NCBI RefSeq assembly: GCF_037038585.1
Contig: NC_092525.1
Coordinates: 30,220,367-30,284,366, forward strand
DNA length: 64,000 nt
DNA from: Patagioenas fasciata
Lineage: Eukaryota; Chordata; Aves; Columbiformes; Columbidae
Direction of reading: 5' to 3'
Shown here piece after piece: positions 49,842 to 63,132 of the stretch. Position 1 is the first letter of the stretch. Every line of letters starts with the position of its first letter. A program made the position numbers and the translations under genes. A model generated the notes under the pieces. The model was not told the origin of the DNA. It saw only the letters and a program-made list of their open reading frames with translations, and searched no databases.

Positions 49842-51300
49842 ACTTTCGTTGCTGCTCAAAACAAAACACCTGGGAATTTAATTGCTTGTTATGTGAAATA
49901 TTATGGGCCAAAACATACTGCCCTGTGCAAGATGTTTATAGATATTAATATATTTGGTAGCACAGATAATAGAATGAGCTCAATTTTTGCTACTGATTTT
50001 CTGCTTAAGAATGTAAAGCTCAGCTTGGTCAGGGTCTACCAACGTTTCATCATTTTCAAGACATATTCTTCAGAGTATTCTCATGCTTACAATTTCATTC
50101 ACATTGGTAGGCTTTCTTATAAATACTATCCTTTCAGCCAGTCTGCAAGTGTAGCGTGTGAACTGATACTCAGACCCATGAAGAAGTGGCATCTGTACAC
50201 CTGTAGCTATGCTTACTTTCGGTATTTCAGACACCCTGTTCTCTTGTCTCTGAGAGGATCCAACATGCTGTTTTGGATGATTGCAGCTCTGCTTGGAAAG
50301 CAGTGGATATGATCAATATTTGCTCCCTCTCCTCTTCAGTATGTGTGCAGTAACTGGTGACATAGTACCATGAAGTCATCTTCCTTCAGGAGTTTGCATA
50401 TGGCTCAGTTTTTAGTTCATTCTTTCCTAATGGTGAAGTTATTTCCTTGTCACCTGCTGTACCTTGGATAAGAGCAGCTGAGAAAGATATTGTCCAGAAA
50501 CAATGCTCAGAAATGGTGAAAGTTCATCTTCTTGCCAAATGAATTGATACCACATCTATTATTTGGATCTATAAAATTTGTTCCACTTTTTGTTCTGGAT
50601 TATCTATTAATTTTCACGTTAGGTTTATAGTTGAGATGGAATATTTGTGTGTGTAAGGCTATATGATCACAACGTTTTCTGTAGATGTGGACCACCTTTT
50701 CCTTTTTGCTGATTAACACAGTATGGGCTATATAGACAAAGAAGAAGTACCAGCTGAACTTACTCTCAGCATTTTCCATGTGGAGAGCATCAGTTATTTT
50801 AGCCTGTACGATACAGAGAAGATTTAGTTGTGCTTGATAAAAATCTTTTGTGCTTTGGATCCTCTGTCATTTCCATGTGCTTTATACCATGAGGTCAAGA
50901 GAAATGAACTGCGTCATGCTCAGATTTTCTGAACTTGCCCTGAGATGCTGATGGCACAGGATTGTCAAAATATGGGCTGTCCTCTTTTGGTACTTGGAGC
51001 AATATTCCAGATGGTGTTTCCTTTGCTCTGTTTTCCTGGGCGATGGGAGGCTTGATTTTTGCTTGCACAGCTACTTTCAGTTTAGTGTTGATGAATCACA
51101 GATTCTTTATTAACTACTGTTCTTGATTTGGGTTTCTTTTGTGCATTTTAAATGACCGACCTGCCTGTATGTGCTTGGCGCTGAAGGTCAGTTTACGCTG
51201 ATCTAAATAATGAAAACTTCACTGTAGAACTTCACTATCTTTCTTGTGCAATCCCTTTGAGTTTTTGAGTTGGATTTTGCCATACAAAGGACAACTGATT
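49842..51300 (-). pseudogene. Possible antisense retrocopy remnant of unknown origin
   Basis: On the minus strand this region ends in an A24 run and contains two open stretches with coding-like composition. One reads PPIAQENRAKETPSGILLQV and onward (about 51062-50895); another reads ITDALHMENAESKFSWYFFF and onward (about 50810-50650). Frame changes and stops separate them. I recognise neither protein. There is no clear AATAAA at the usual distance and no target duplication was found. Retrocopies are scarce in birds because CR1 does not mobilise mRNAs, so chance frames or an old retrovirus are equally possible. Confidence 0.2.
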
Positions 51301-52659
51301 GTAATATAAACAAAGAAAATAATATCAGATTAGCCATGGGATAAGATTTACTACTCAAGACAGGCATCAATCATTTTTGATATGTTAGAGAAAAGATTGC
51401 TAAAGTTCCAAATGTAGCTTTGTTCGTTTCTCCTGCTCAGCAATGTATTGTTAAAGTATTAAAAGTTTGTATTAAAAAGTCTATAATCTTGTTTCAAAAT
51501 AATGATATTTTAAATGTTAATTGGACAAGCTAAAATGTATTGTTAGGTCATTTACAAATACATGATTATTTCCTTTCCAGTAATGCATTTGTAGCCTCAA
51601 ATTGAATGTAATTATAGAAATAAAGAATCAATGCACTAAAGAAATAACAATAGGTAACTATTGTATTTACTATAACTATCTTCAAGATGTGGACTTGAAA
51701 ATTAATTCAGATATTAAAAACTGTGAAAGCAATATGACCAAATAATAGTGTGTGTATTTTCTTTAAAGCTACTGCATAAAGAGCCTGACAATCCTGCCTT
51801 CAAGGTTGTTAGCAATAGTAACTGTTTTGCTTCCAACTTGTGTTTCTTTTACACCCATATGGCAAAATTATGCCTCCCAGAGGTAAGCTTTGGTATTGGA
51901 GAAAGGTGCTGCAGGGAACAGGGGGGACTTAAAGCCTCCTGTATTGATGAAGCCTCAAGAGAATATAAAAATCCTGTGGATGATGCAGATGATCAGAGAA
52001 TTATTGTCTTCTGGCATTTTGCGCTCACTTTGCACAGATACAAATTTCTATACTCCCCGGCATCTTCTGAATCAATTTTACTGCTGTTATGGGAGCAGAA
52101 GAGGAGGATCAGCACTGTGGAGTGATGGAACCAGTCACACATTTAATAATAACAGAATATAGTAAAGTTTATTTCATTTACTGTCACAAAATTGCTGGCT
52201 TCATATTACTTTTAGAAATGCTGATGAGCTCTAATCTGGAAAAACACATTAAGTGGTTGAGGTGTCTGTAAGCAATCTTTTCAGTTTCTGTTATGTTTCA
52301 AAAATTAAATTAAATATGAATTAAATGGAATTGGTTTGTTCCAACAACACAGTCTGTTTCATTGGGACAGAATATCTAACTTTTATTATAATTCTGAACT
52401 GCACATTTATGTTTCTATTCTCATCTGTGTGTGTATAGTATCTTTGTAGCCTTGCATACTGATTAAGAAAAATTAATTTTTTTTCAAAGAAGAAAAAAGT
52501 AAGAATTCCATACATTTAATTATGGAACATTTATAAGATGATTTCCATGACAACCATATAATAAGATTCATGTTTACTTTGTTTCTGAGTTCTCAATGTC
52601 TTTTTAATGACTCCTGTGTAATTAAAACAGAATGCATAATTTGAGGTTACATAAGATGA

Positions 52660-52833
<174 letters not shown>

Positions 52834-54920
52834 TAAGTCTGGGTCACCATAGCAACAGTCACAGATGTGGTAAAGAAAGAGTCATTCTTCATTATTGGGG
52901 GAACAAATGAGTTCATTGCCACCATTCAGCTCTATTCTCTGAGGTATTAATTTGTCAGTGGAGAGGCTTCCCTTGAGGCTGTACTTTGGTTTTGAAGCTG
53001 CATAAATGTTAAGCCTGACTGCACAGTAAAAAACGTAAATGTTTAATTTGTTATTTAAAATGCTTAAGGGGTGCCTTGCTTTATATTTATACTAAACTGT
53101 GAGTGAATGAAAATATTGTTCATCTAAATTCTGTAAGCGTTACAGCAATTGTACAATGCTGTTTGAACAAACCTGTGTTTGTTTTTAAATTGGATTTGAT
53201 TTTTATGTGTGTAGTTCCTGTGTACTCTCTTTTATCACCAGATTCACATGATTTTGATTTTGCTAACGGAATGTTAAAATCTATCTGGCCCTTCATATAT
53301 TGTAGGTATATATAGTTTGCTTAATATCTTTATATCATTGCACTTAATGCTTATTAGGGGAGGTTAAAATTAGTCAGTACATGAATCTTCTCACACCCTT
53401 ACTTGCACTGCAGGGTATCTGCGCACAGGACTCTGAAGAAACTTGCCAGGCGTAGTGCCTAGAAACGGGAATGATTACTATGCTGGAAGGTGGTAGAATC
53501 AAAGATAGATTTTTCTAAAGTAACTCACTGAATAATCAGGAAGATGTTAATTATAGTATTATCTGTCAATCAGAAAATTATAGTAAACTGTATTTTTAAA
53601 GGTTTCAAAAGCTGGATAGTAAAATGTAATAATGCAAACATACTGCTTCTTTTGACTTGCCTGATACCAGAGTAACTTCTTAGGCTTGCACTAGCACAGT
53701 AAATAGTAAAAACAACCACAAAAAATATTCAGAATCTTCTTGAAAAACTAATTACACCCATTAGCTTTGATTGTGTTCATAATCCCTTTAAATTTATGGA
53801 TGTGTGGGAATGACTTTATTTGCCTGACTGAGTTTATGCTCATGACACTCTTGTCTCATGTACACTGCTACGAATAAGTGTTTGTAAGATATTCTGACTT
53901 GAAAAGCAACCTGCCTCTTTTGAAGCCTTTTCTTACTGCCTCTAAATTATATTCTTTCCTTTTGAACATCTCAACTACTAGCATTGCAAGTAACTGTAAA
54001 AATAACGACATTTACCTTTCTAATAGTGATTTCTTGCTTTTTGCTTGTTTTGCTTCATATGTTAAGGGTTTTCTCCCTATGTGGTCTGTCATCTATGTAC
54101 GTGAATCTTTTGTGTAGAGCCAGTAAATTGAAAGTGATTTAAAATAAAAATTTGGGGAGCTTTTGACATATGAAGCTACTTTTAGCATTTTCATTGAACT
54201 GGATTTCAAGTTGCTGCTCTCTTCTAACAATGTTCCACGGGTAGTTTTGTGGTGTTTTGCAATACATGACTCAGCAGAGTTAATCTTTTAAAAACTTGGG
54301 AGCTGACAGCTCTTTGGTGATAAACATTCACTAGCAAATGGAGCTTTGTCATTTCAAAGGTCATGTTTCTGTTGCAGGAAGCGGGTAGAAGATTCTCATG
54401 ATTCTATGCTGTGCATACAATAAAAAGCACTTTACTATCTCATAAATTTGTATCCTGGCTGCTTCTGCTAATGTACAAGCCATTCTAAGAAACAGTTATT
54501 GATTGTGAAGTGTGACAGATATTGTGCAGTGCTGGAATTCTCTTAATTGGAGTCAATATTATATGGTTGATTTTTTTTCTTAGTTGTTTTTATGGAGGTA
54601 AAGAAAATACCTGACTTACTAAATTAAGACTGTAGCATGTTTTTATAGTGTACTTGAGTAATGCATAAGGGGTGCAAAATGTTAATTTAGAGATGTATAT
54701 GTGTATAGATGTATGTATTTTTCTAAATGTGTGTAAAAGACACTTGCTATTTTAGCCTGTACAGTTCTTTCAGCTGCCGCATAGTCACCCCATATCCGTG
54801 GTGGCTGCACTTATCTATTTGGAGCCCAAGATTATCTTTAGCATATGCAATTCAGATGGGACATTTGACAGATAGAATTTAACTTTGCTTTCCCATAACT
54901 ATCCTGGACATTGGACCAGG

Positions 54921-55117
54921 CATGAGGGTGCTGAACACTGGCCCAGGCTGCCCAGAGAGGTGGTAGGTGCCCCATACCTGGAGACATTTAAGGCCAGGTT
55001 GGACAAGGCTCTGGGCAACCTGTTCTGGGTGAAGATGTCCCTGCTCATGTCAGAGGGATTGGACTAGATGACCTTTGAAGGTCCCTTCCAACCGAAACTA
55101 TTCTATGGTTCTATGAG
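54921..55117 (+). mobile_element. CR1 retroposon, 3' end (sense)
   Basis: Matches the well-known avian CR1 3' terminus: GCCCAG.GAGGTGGT, the GGCCAGGTTGGACAAGG segment, GATGACCTTTGAAGGTCCC and CTTCCAACC, ending in two copies of the tail (ATTCTATG, GTTCTATG). A frame still reads RLPREVVGAPYLETFKARLD, the C-terminal remnant of ORF2. It is 5' truncated, as most CR1 copies are. No target duplication is expected for this clade. Confidence 0.93.
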
Positions 55118-56580
55118 AGAATGTGGACTTGCTGGCCTCAGTATTGTGGGATTCCTGCCTCTGTTTGGTAAGGGAAGCATGTGGAGAGGGTTGCACATTG
55201 CACAAATGCACTAAAATCATGTGGGCATGAAAACAACAACAACAACAAAATCCTAGTTGGATAGCTAAGCGGATACATGTGGATCTCAGATGAGCCTTAA
55301 GTTGAGTGGGCAGTCTGCCCAAATCTCCTCTGATTTCCCAGAGTGGTACTACCGGTCTGCCAGATGAGAGATATAATGATCATTTTTCCCCAGTGCTCCT
55401 GTTTGGAACGAGACCTTCCATTTTAACTTTCTCTTCGAGAAAAATGGTCAATTTAATATGGGTTTCAGTACATTTCTGCTCTATGAATATCGTTCTGCTC
55501 TGCATAAACAAACACTAATATCCAAGAAGGGTTTTGTTCTTTTTCTAGCTCTTCAGAAACTGAATGGTATTCAAATGAAGGATCACGTGAAAATAATCTT
55601 TCTTGTTTATGTATTTCGATGTATGCAAAATAAACTTTCTGAAGGGTTTTGAAATTATCATAAAGCTTACGACCTTTCTCTAGTTCTACTTTACATATTA
55701 TTTTAGACCTTGAATGAAATAATGGTAGTTTGATAGTAGTTTGCCATTACTCAGTGCATAACGAGTGCTTTTGTAAGAATTTGGTTTACTTATGATTGCA
55801 CATAAAAGCATAAAGCATTCAGTTCAGTTAATATTTTGCTTATTTTGTTAATGCACTCCAAATTATTTATTATTATATTTTAATGCAACTGCTTTTTTAA
55901 TTGGGGTTTATACATAGAGAGACTCTTGCTTTACATACGTCGAATGTGTAGATGATAATTTATTTGGGTATTTTATGTAGTAACACATCAGAAAAATATC
56001 ATAGATACAAACCTATAATGTCAGATTGCGTAAGAACATTAAGCTTTTGTTAAACAGGGCTCAATTTATTCTTAATATATAATCCCTGTAAAAAATCTGG
56101 ACGCTGATCCTCAATAAAGCTTTATCTAGAAATTGAAAGGAGTGTTTAGACTGGTTGGGCTGCTATGATAAGTATTTGAGGAGGAGGAAGTAGGATAGCT
56201 AACTGTATGCTGACCCTGGTAGTCTTTTCATAGGTGGCAAAACCAGAATGTGGACTTCTGCAGCAACCATTTCTCTGGGGAAGTAGGGTAAAGTGGCCTT
56301 GTGGCCTTGAAGAGTCTTAAAAACAAACAAACAAAAAAACCCTGAATGAACTCCTCCTCAAATGATAAAGTAACTTTTAGTGGAAGTGTGGAAGAAATCT
56401 AGACCCAATTGTTAATACCAGTTTAGAAGAAGATAAGGTTTTGGTACTTACTGGGTTTAAGAACAAGGTGAAGGACAGATTTCAGAAAGCAACAGACATC
56501 AGCTGGCAGGAAAGAAATGTTTTTTCCGCTGAATCTGTTCTCTCACTTTGTGTCCAGGCATCTATTGTTGTTATCAAGAG

Positions 56581-57070
56581 AGAGAATCACAGACTTGCTG
56601 AAGTTGAAAGTAGTGTTGGAGATGATCTAGACCAGTGGTCTCCAAACTTTTTTGATTTGTACACCTGCAGAATGTTTTTGAGCACACACCATTAATATGC
56701 GTATGTTAATTTCTTTATAAATTATATATATGTACCACTGTACCAATATATTATGTGCATTATAGAGCACGAACAAGAATAGAAGTTAAAAACTTAAGAG
56801 ATAAAGATGAAATAAACACTACTTAATTTAAAAAGAAATGTTGTTTATTAATGGTACCAAAAATATTTTCTTCTCACATCCAAGTGGATTGCCTCGTGCA
56901 CACTGCACTTTGGAGATCACTAATCAGCTTTCCTGCTCAGAACAGGGTCAAGTAGAGCAGGTTACTCAGGGCTGTGTCCAGCCAGGTTTTGTATATCTCC
57001 AGAGATGGAAACTCCACAGGCTCCTTGTTAATAAAGAAAGATTTAAACATGTTTCTTTGTACTTTGAAGT
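56581..57070 (-). mobile_element. CR1 retroposon, 3' end (antisense), interrupted
   Basis: The complement of a CR1 3' end in two pieces. The first (56581-56632) runs from the tail AGAATCAC through GAAGTTGAAAG to GATGATCTAG. The second (56923 to about 57070) resumes with CTGCTCAG.ACAGGGTCAAG, GTTACTCAGGGCTGTGTCCA and GATGGAAACTCCAC. On the minus strand it encodes EPVEFPSLEIYKTWLDTALS, the CR1 ORF2 C-terminal pattern. The gap is filled by a hAT-like insertion. The far end is blurred by decay. Confidence 0.8.
56633..56922. mobile_element. Short hAT-like element nested in CR1
   Basis: Its left end CAGTGGTCTCCAAACTTTTT is a typical hAT/Charlie-type terminus. The right end closes with the complement of AGTG.TCTCCAAA, pairing at 12 of the first 14 bases. 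It is 290 bp, AT-rich and non-autonomous with no transposase. The flanks ATCTAGAC (left) and ATCAGCTT (right) are only partly alike, so an 8-bp duplication is not proven. Its position exactly between two halves of one CR1 copy is the strongest evidence that it is an insertion. Confidence 0.65.
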
Positions 57071-58152
57071 GGGAAAGGAGAGAGAAAGTTTGCTTGGCTG
57101 TTTGGATCAATATAAAAGGACAACAGAGTTCATTTGGAATTTTCTTTTGCATTCACATATTTGCATATGGTTTTGAGTAATGTGAACATGGGTGTGAGGC
57201 TTCAACATGATTTCAAGTTTGATAGAAATGGTTTCTGTTAATTATGATATTCACTGTTGTCTTGACAACTGTATAAATCTGGGGTTAGTAATAATCAAGC
57301 TTCTTTTAATATGGTCTAGACTCTCAGATGTATTTGACAAATAATTTATATGACTGGGCAAAACCCAAGAAAATTGCACTGTAAGAAGTTCCATGATTTC
57401 ACAAGTGTTCATTAGTTTGCAGAGTAAATGTCAGGGATTTAAAAACTTGTCAACAAAACAAGTCTGCAGCACAAACTACGAAATGTCTAGTAACCAGTTT
57501 GTTAGGGCTCTGTCCTGAGATGTGGCAAATACAGGTTCTTATTGTGGTTCTGAGTCAGGCAACTTGGTTTTCCCAATTTAAAAAGCCACATCATGGAGAT
57601 GTACAGCTAGGGAAAGGCAGGCATGAAATATAAGGAAACTGAGAACAACGAAAAATGTCATGTTAAAAGTATGCCTGCTTTCATGTTTTGTTCTTAAGCT
57701 GTTCTGAGAGATGGGACCCAGTCTTTGGTAAGTTGAAAAGAAAGGTGAATGAGGAGTAAAGGTAATTGCTTCTGGGTTCCGGATTTAGGTCTCAAAGATC
57801 ATCTATTCAAAGAAATCCTTCATGTTCTGGGGCGGCGGAAGCCTTTGGAGGGAGTTCCAATGATCCAAAGTAGCCACTAGCCCTTGTGATTAGTGTGCTT
57901 ATTTGGGACTGAGGGAGTAAGTTCAAATTTCTCTTCCACCCTCTTCTATCTTTACATTTCTCTCCAGTGCAATGATTTGAATGCTGCTCGGGGCATGTTT
58001 TTAGGGGAGAAGCAAGTGATTGCTTTATATGTACTTAATATAAATATTTTGCTGCTTCTAAAGTGCAACAATACTATGCCTTCTTGGGTGACCAGCACAT
58101 GTTCCTCTGATGTATCTCAGCAGCATCAACCAAACGCCCACCAGCCTCAGAG

Positions 58153-58176
58153 GATATACTAATTGATATACTAATT
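58153..58176 (+). repeat. 12-bp exact tandem repeat
   Basis: GATATACTAATT occurs twice in direct succession. A recent slippage or duplication is likely. Confidence 0.85.
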
Positions 58177-58255
58177 AGGTGAACCACTTTGATATATAGG
58201 CTTATTCAGTTAGACCTTTTTTTAGACTACGTTTGGCTTAGGGATATTCCTTATT

Positions 58256-58380
58256 AAAAAACCAAACCCAAACCAAACCAGGCCAACAACAAACAAACAA
58301 ACAAAACCAACAACAACAAAACCCAAAACAAAACAAAGAAACCCCCAAACAAACAAAAATACCCAAACCAAAACCAAATA
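58256..58380. repeat. A/C-rich low-complexity tract
   Basis: About 125 bases of CAAA, CCAAA and CAACAA units with very few G or T. It gives a Cys/Phe/Trp-rich minus-strand frame (58420-58238) that is purely compositional. It is the longest of four such tracts in the window. Confidence 0.85.
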
Positions 58381-61300
58381 ACTGCAGAAATGTTCTCAAG
58401 CTAAAAACAAAATAACCCACAAAACTGTGGAGTTTAGGGAATAGACCGTGCTGCCCTTAGAATTTCTTTTCTAAGTATGTATCTTGACAATTATATAAAT
58501 TTACCATATTATTAACAGCATATGGAAATAAGCAGATGTTTCAGAATGCTACATTTGGTGTTGCATAGGAATACATGCAGAATATTAGAAGCACGTGAGA
58601 ACTTTTAATAATATATCCATAGTATAGACCTATGTGGCTAATAGAAATGAATTTAATTTTGACTTGAGTGCCATTTTGAAATCAGAATTTCACTGTCATC
58701 TGTCGTGTACATTAAAGATCAGATTGCCAACATCATTTGCATTCAACAAACATTGGCCATATATCTTCACTGTAAAAGACAGCCCTGTTTAAAGATAGCT
58801 ATGACTGAACAAGCTGCTTAGGGGCTAGAAGCTTTCTAGTGTCATTAACAAGGTTCTGCATTCATGCAATTTTACCTTGCTGTTTGTTGACTAATTGACT
58901 CCTGAGTCGCCCATTCAGAGCCTCACAGTGCCTGGGATGCATTGTGTAGATCTTGTCACAGTGGAATAATTTCTGTCCACAGGCGGACACTGTGCAGGGC
59001 TGTAACACCAAGCATGCATAGGAACCTGTGACATAAATGTGATTCTTTTTGTGACAGTTATTAGAACTTGCATTGTCTTTCTGTATAATTTCCATGGAGA
59101 ATTAAAGCACTTTATATTTCATTGTGCAATTAAAAAAGAAGGTTCTGATACATGACAAGTCCATTGTTTCAAGTTACAGCTATAACTCAAACTGAAGATC
59201 TTGTGGAACTAGTGATAATGTTTATCTTCTGAACTTTAGAATGTAATTGCATTGCTTTATATATTTTTAAAGTATAAATAAAAAAAGTTGTGCATCAATG
59301 ATATTCATGACTGGCAGATGTAAAAATTTGTTGAATTTCTTGTAATTCCAATTTGCAATGTAGGTTCATAGTTACTTTACATCAGAGGACTGAATTATGC
59401 CTTGTAGTGTATATAAACAACACACGGATCTAGAACAAAAGCATTGTTAGCAAAATAGCAAGCAATATAGTAAAATACCAAAATAACAAATAGTATTTAT
59501 GGGTTTAGAAGCTGCATTACAATTACTACTTTAGTTGATATACTGAAGTGTGCTTTAGGCAAGATCTTACACGAATGTTTTTGGTAAAATCTTGAATTTT
59601 TTTCATGCATTTTCTTGTATGTATTACAGTGACTGAATGATGCTTCAGGTCTGTTCTGTGTATGATAAACACATAGTTTCTGTGTTCATATGTACCATTC
59701 CCCAAAAAATATTTCAGAGGAAAGAGGAGAAAACAAAAACCACTTTTCTGTCACTTCAAGGAAGGGGAGCCTGTTTTTGCTTTTGAACCACTTAGTTTTA
59801 TGATTTAAAGAAAAGAATTGGATAACAGTCAAAATTTTGCTTTTTAGCAAACTGCAGGAGGTGTTGTCTGATGTTGCTGGTGAAAGAGACTTTGAAAATC
59901 ACTGTGGCAGATGGCTTACCACAAAGGCTCCAAAGATGGCATGCAGTGGGTGCGGCATCGTACCTTTAAGTGACTAATAGCCGCTTGTCTGCAAACTGTT
60001 AGAGTAGAAAATTGCACCACAGAATCTTGAGTTCACTGTATGGGTTTTCCCTTTGTTACTTTTTAAAATGCAAGGTTTTAAAATATTTCTGAAATTTTTT
60101 CTTTGCTACCATTAACAATCAGGAAGAATGCTCTGGATTGCTAGAGATGATATATACAATATGGAGTATGAGGCTTATGAATACCTTAGATTCATCAGCC
60201 TACACATTTTGGAAAGGTTGTGATTTGTTAAATAAAAAAAAAAGCAAAAGTCAAAGATGAGTGCAGTAAATTTGCTTATGGTCTTACCATGAGCCATGGC
60301 TTTCTGTAGATTATTGATATTTAATTTTATTTTCTGGGGCTTTGAATGGTTTAGAACAATGGAATTGTTTTCCCTATAATTAAAGAACTATAGAGGAATG
60401 TTTAGAAATACTTACATAGGAACTGTTGCATATTTAAGAGAGATTCTGGCTCCACTGAGTTTTTTCCACTAAAGAGAGCTGTGATTGCACGGCTAAGCCT
60501 GTGTGCCTCTGGCCGTGAGGCTGCAGTCACCAAAGCAAAGCTGAGGGCCCTGTTCCTTTAATGCATCTTTCAGCCTGCACTGAGATGCAGCTGCACTGTA
60601 TTCAGTGTCTGGCATAACTTCTTTTGGGGTATAGAGATACAGACAAGCTTAAATGGCTTCTATGTAGAGTCATACCGTTAGTCATGGCTGACCTGAGGGT
60701 GCCTCTGTGTCATCTGCGCTGACTCAGCTGGCATTTTTGCACAGCTGGTGGGGCAGCACGTGCCCAGGCCAGGGGTGTGTGGCTGTGGCCAGTCCTGCTT
60801 GCGGCGGGCGAGCACTTCCGTGCTGTCTGTAGGACAGCCAGTGCAGGCAGCATGACGTGGAGACTGCACGGACATGGATGTCCATGTTGTTCGCTCAAGC
60901 CTACAGCACTAGGTTAGAACTAGGCTGAAATAAATACTACCTGCATTTTGGGAAGGGTTATGTTGAGTTTTAATGCCAACTGTTTTGCTGTAGAGACCCA
61001 TTCTTGGGCCACACTGCTTATGTAGATACAGCCTTCTGGGCTGTCTTTTGCTACCAGAGATGTAGCCATTTTAGGGATAAATTCTTCTGTGGCCAAAGTC
61101 ATGAGGAAAGGCTGGTTTACACCCCAAGAAAGTGGAGAGGACCGCTGTTCACCCAGTGACAGATGAAATCCCTGATTTTCCTTTTCTAGTACAGGAAGCC
61201 ATTCAACCAGCAGGGACCATACAGCATAAATATTTTGCTCTTTTTCCTAGTTGAATTAAGATGTATTTCAGTGAGTGTAAACCCATTTCCCTGTGCTCCT

Positions 61301-61891
61301 TGCTTCTGTGAGCAATTTTTATCCTTTCATCCCACTTGGGTACGCTGGGTGAGTGAAGACTTTACCCCTACATTGGAAAGGTTTGAGTAATCTTTTGCGG
61401 GTGGCATTGCTAAACATTCTTTCTCCTGCTAGTGTAACACTGTTATAACATAGAAAATTTATTTTGTCTTAAAACTATAACTGCAAACAGAGCTTTAAAA
61501 TGGAACTTCTCTTAATATTTTCTCTTCTATCATATTCATTTAATTCTCGAGAATTCATTGGTTTTGTGCTGAGAGTGTGAAGCCAGAAGTTGATAATGGT
61601 AACTCGATGTTTGTAATATAAAGTGTTGTTCCTGTAGTGTGGTCCAATTACACGACAATAAAGCAGGGATGTAACGCAGCAATGCTGCTTTCCTATTTGT
61701 TTCAGTAAGTTTAGCACAGTGGGAAATGTGGCATTCTTCCAAGGTAATGCGTCAAGCTTACAGTTGGCTGGCAGTGCAATGGAAGTTATTCTAAGACTTT
61801 GTGTGCTGGCTAATAACTCTTGCTGAAGGTATGCAACAATTGTCTTATGAAATGTATTTGATGTCGTTTCATTACAAGGATTTTTATATCT

Positions 61892-63132
61892 TCATTTTGA
61901 GACATCATGGTATTCTAGAGATATTTGGACAAGCTTCTCTGTAGATGCTATGTTTATGGCATTGTAGTTTTCGTAATCAAACATAATTTCTTTAGGGTTA
62001 GAGATCATGTACACTTGTTTTTTCAAGACCCTGCTGAATCTTATGAAATCAGAAAGAACTACTCTATTAATTTGGTCAAATGATGTAAATTTTTCTTCTC
62101 CAAAAATTCCCTTTTTTTTTTTTCTTTGAGGAAAAATATATGTAAAATAATATCTAAAATGAAAAAGTATGTATACTATCAACAGGCTGTTTCATATGTT
62201 TTTGAAGGCCACAGAGCTAGTAATGCATCAGCAATTTGGCAGCTGGGAAAAAACAGAGATGGCAAGGCATCTTTTTTGGCAGTGGCTTTGCTGCTGAGAC
62301 CTAAACGGTTAGATAGGTATTGCTTAGAATTTTTGTGGTTGGTATCATTTTTGACTAATTTTCCCATCACTTTAAAGCCATTCCCCAAATCAGTAGACAT
62401 CACTGTTGTAATATGGCAGTCAACCCCCCACAACTGTCTTGAAGATACATTAATACTCTTTACAATTTTGAACACTCCTCAGCAAAATATAGACATTTAA
62501 AGTAGCATGGGAGTGGCTTTATAAACTGCTCTGTGGTGTATCTCAACATGTTTCAAATGTGATGAGGAATAGCCACCACTTACAGAGTATTAGCAAATAG
62601 TTTACAATTAAGGAGTTGATCTTTAGCCTCGTTAGCAGTCTTGTTACAGAGGTTACCAGTGCATGATAAAAAAAATGTTGGGTTTCCTTTTTGCAAACCA
62701 CAGGTAGCTCAGAGTATATCAGTTAGTTTCAAGCAGATTATTGAATGCTGTCATAGGTAAAAATACCAGCTGTACTGTGCGTGGTTTGATTCAATGATTA
62801 TAAAAGTAAAAATCCCCATTTCAGGCATTTTTTTATCCCCACTACTCATTTTTCAATCACCCTTCTAAATAGAGTATTTGACACCCTTTGGTCACAGACA
62901 TTTTATCTGTGGTAGTAAGTTTGGGCTTACGGTAAAACCAGTAATTGCTATGAGTGTCTAAAGCTTTCCAAAGCTCTTTCGTTACATACATAGACACACC
63001 TTTCCTGAAGCATCTCTGAATGCCTTTGGCAGCTTCGATCCGGCAAATGAAAGGTTGTTTGTCACTGGCAGCATTTGTCCTTCCAGGAGGCGTGTTTGTT
63101 CCAACTGATTGGAGTTGTTTCAGCACTGACAC
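61892..63132 (-). other. Cluster of minus-strand open stretches, unrecognised
   Basis: Three open frames follow one another on the minus strand (63132-62857, 62475-62179, 62182-61892; 91, 98 and 96 codons). The first contains CRIEAAKGIQRCFRKGVSMY and is the most protein-like. No family is recognised. There are no clear splice sites linking them, no polyA tail and no promoter. Frames of this length are expected by chance in AT-rich DNA, so this may be nothing; a decayed retroelement or pseudogene is the alternative. Confidence 0.15.

Noticed and set aside
49809-50312. 167-codon plus-strand frame starting in the poly-T run
   Set aside because: Its start is the phenylalanine run made by T24. 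It has no domain, promoter or splice context, and the opposite strand is the likelier source of any signal.
58238-58420. Cys/Phe/Trp-rich 60-codon minus-strand frame
   Set aside because: Direct product of the A/C-rich low-complexity tract.
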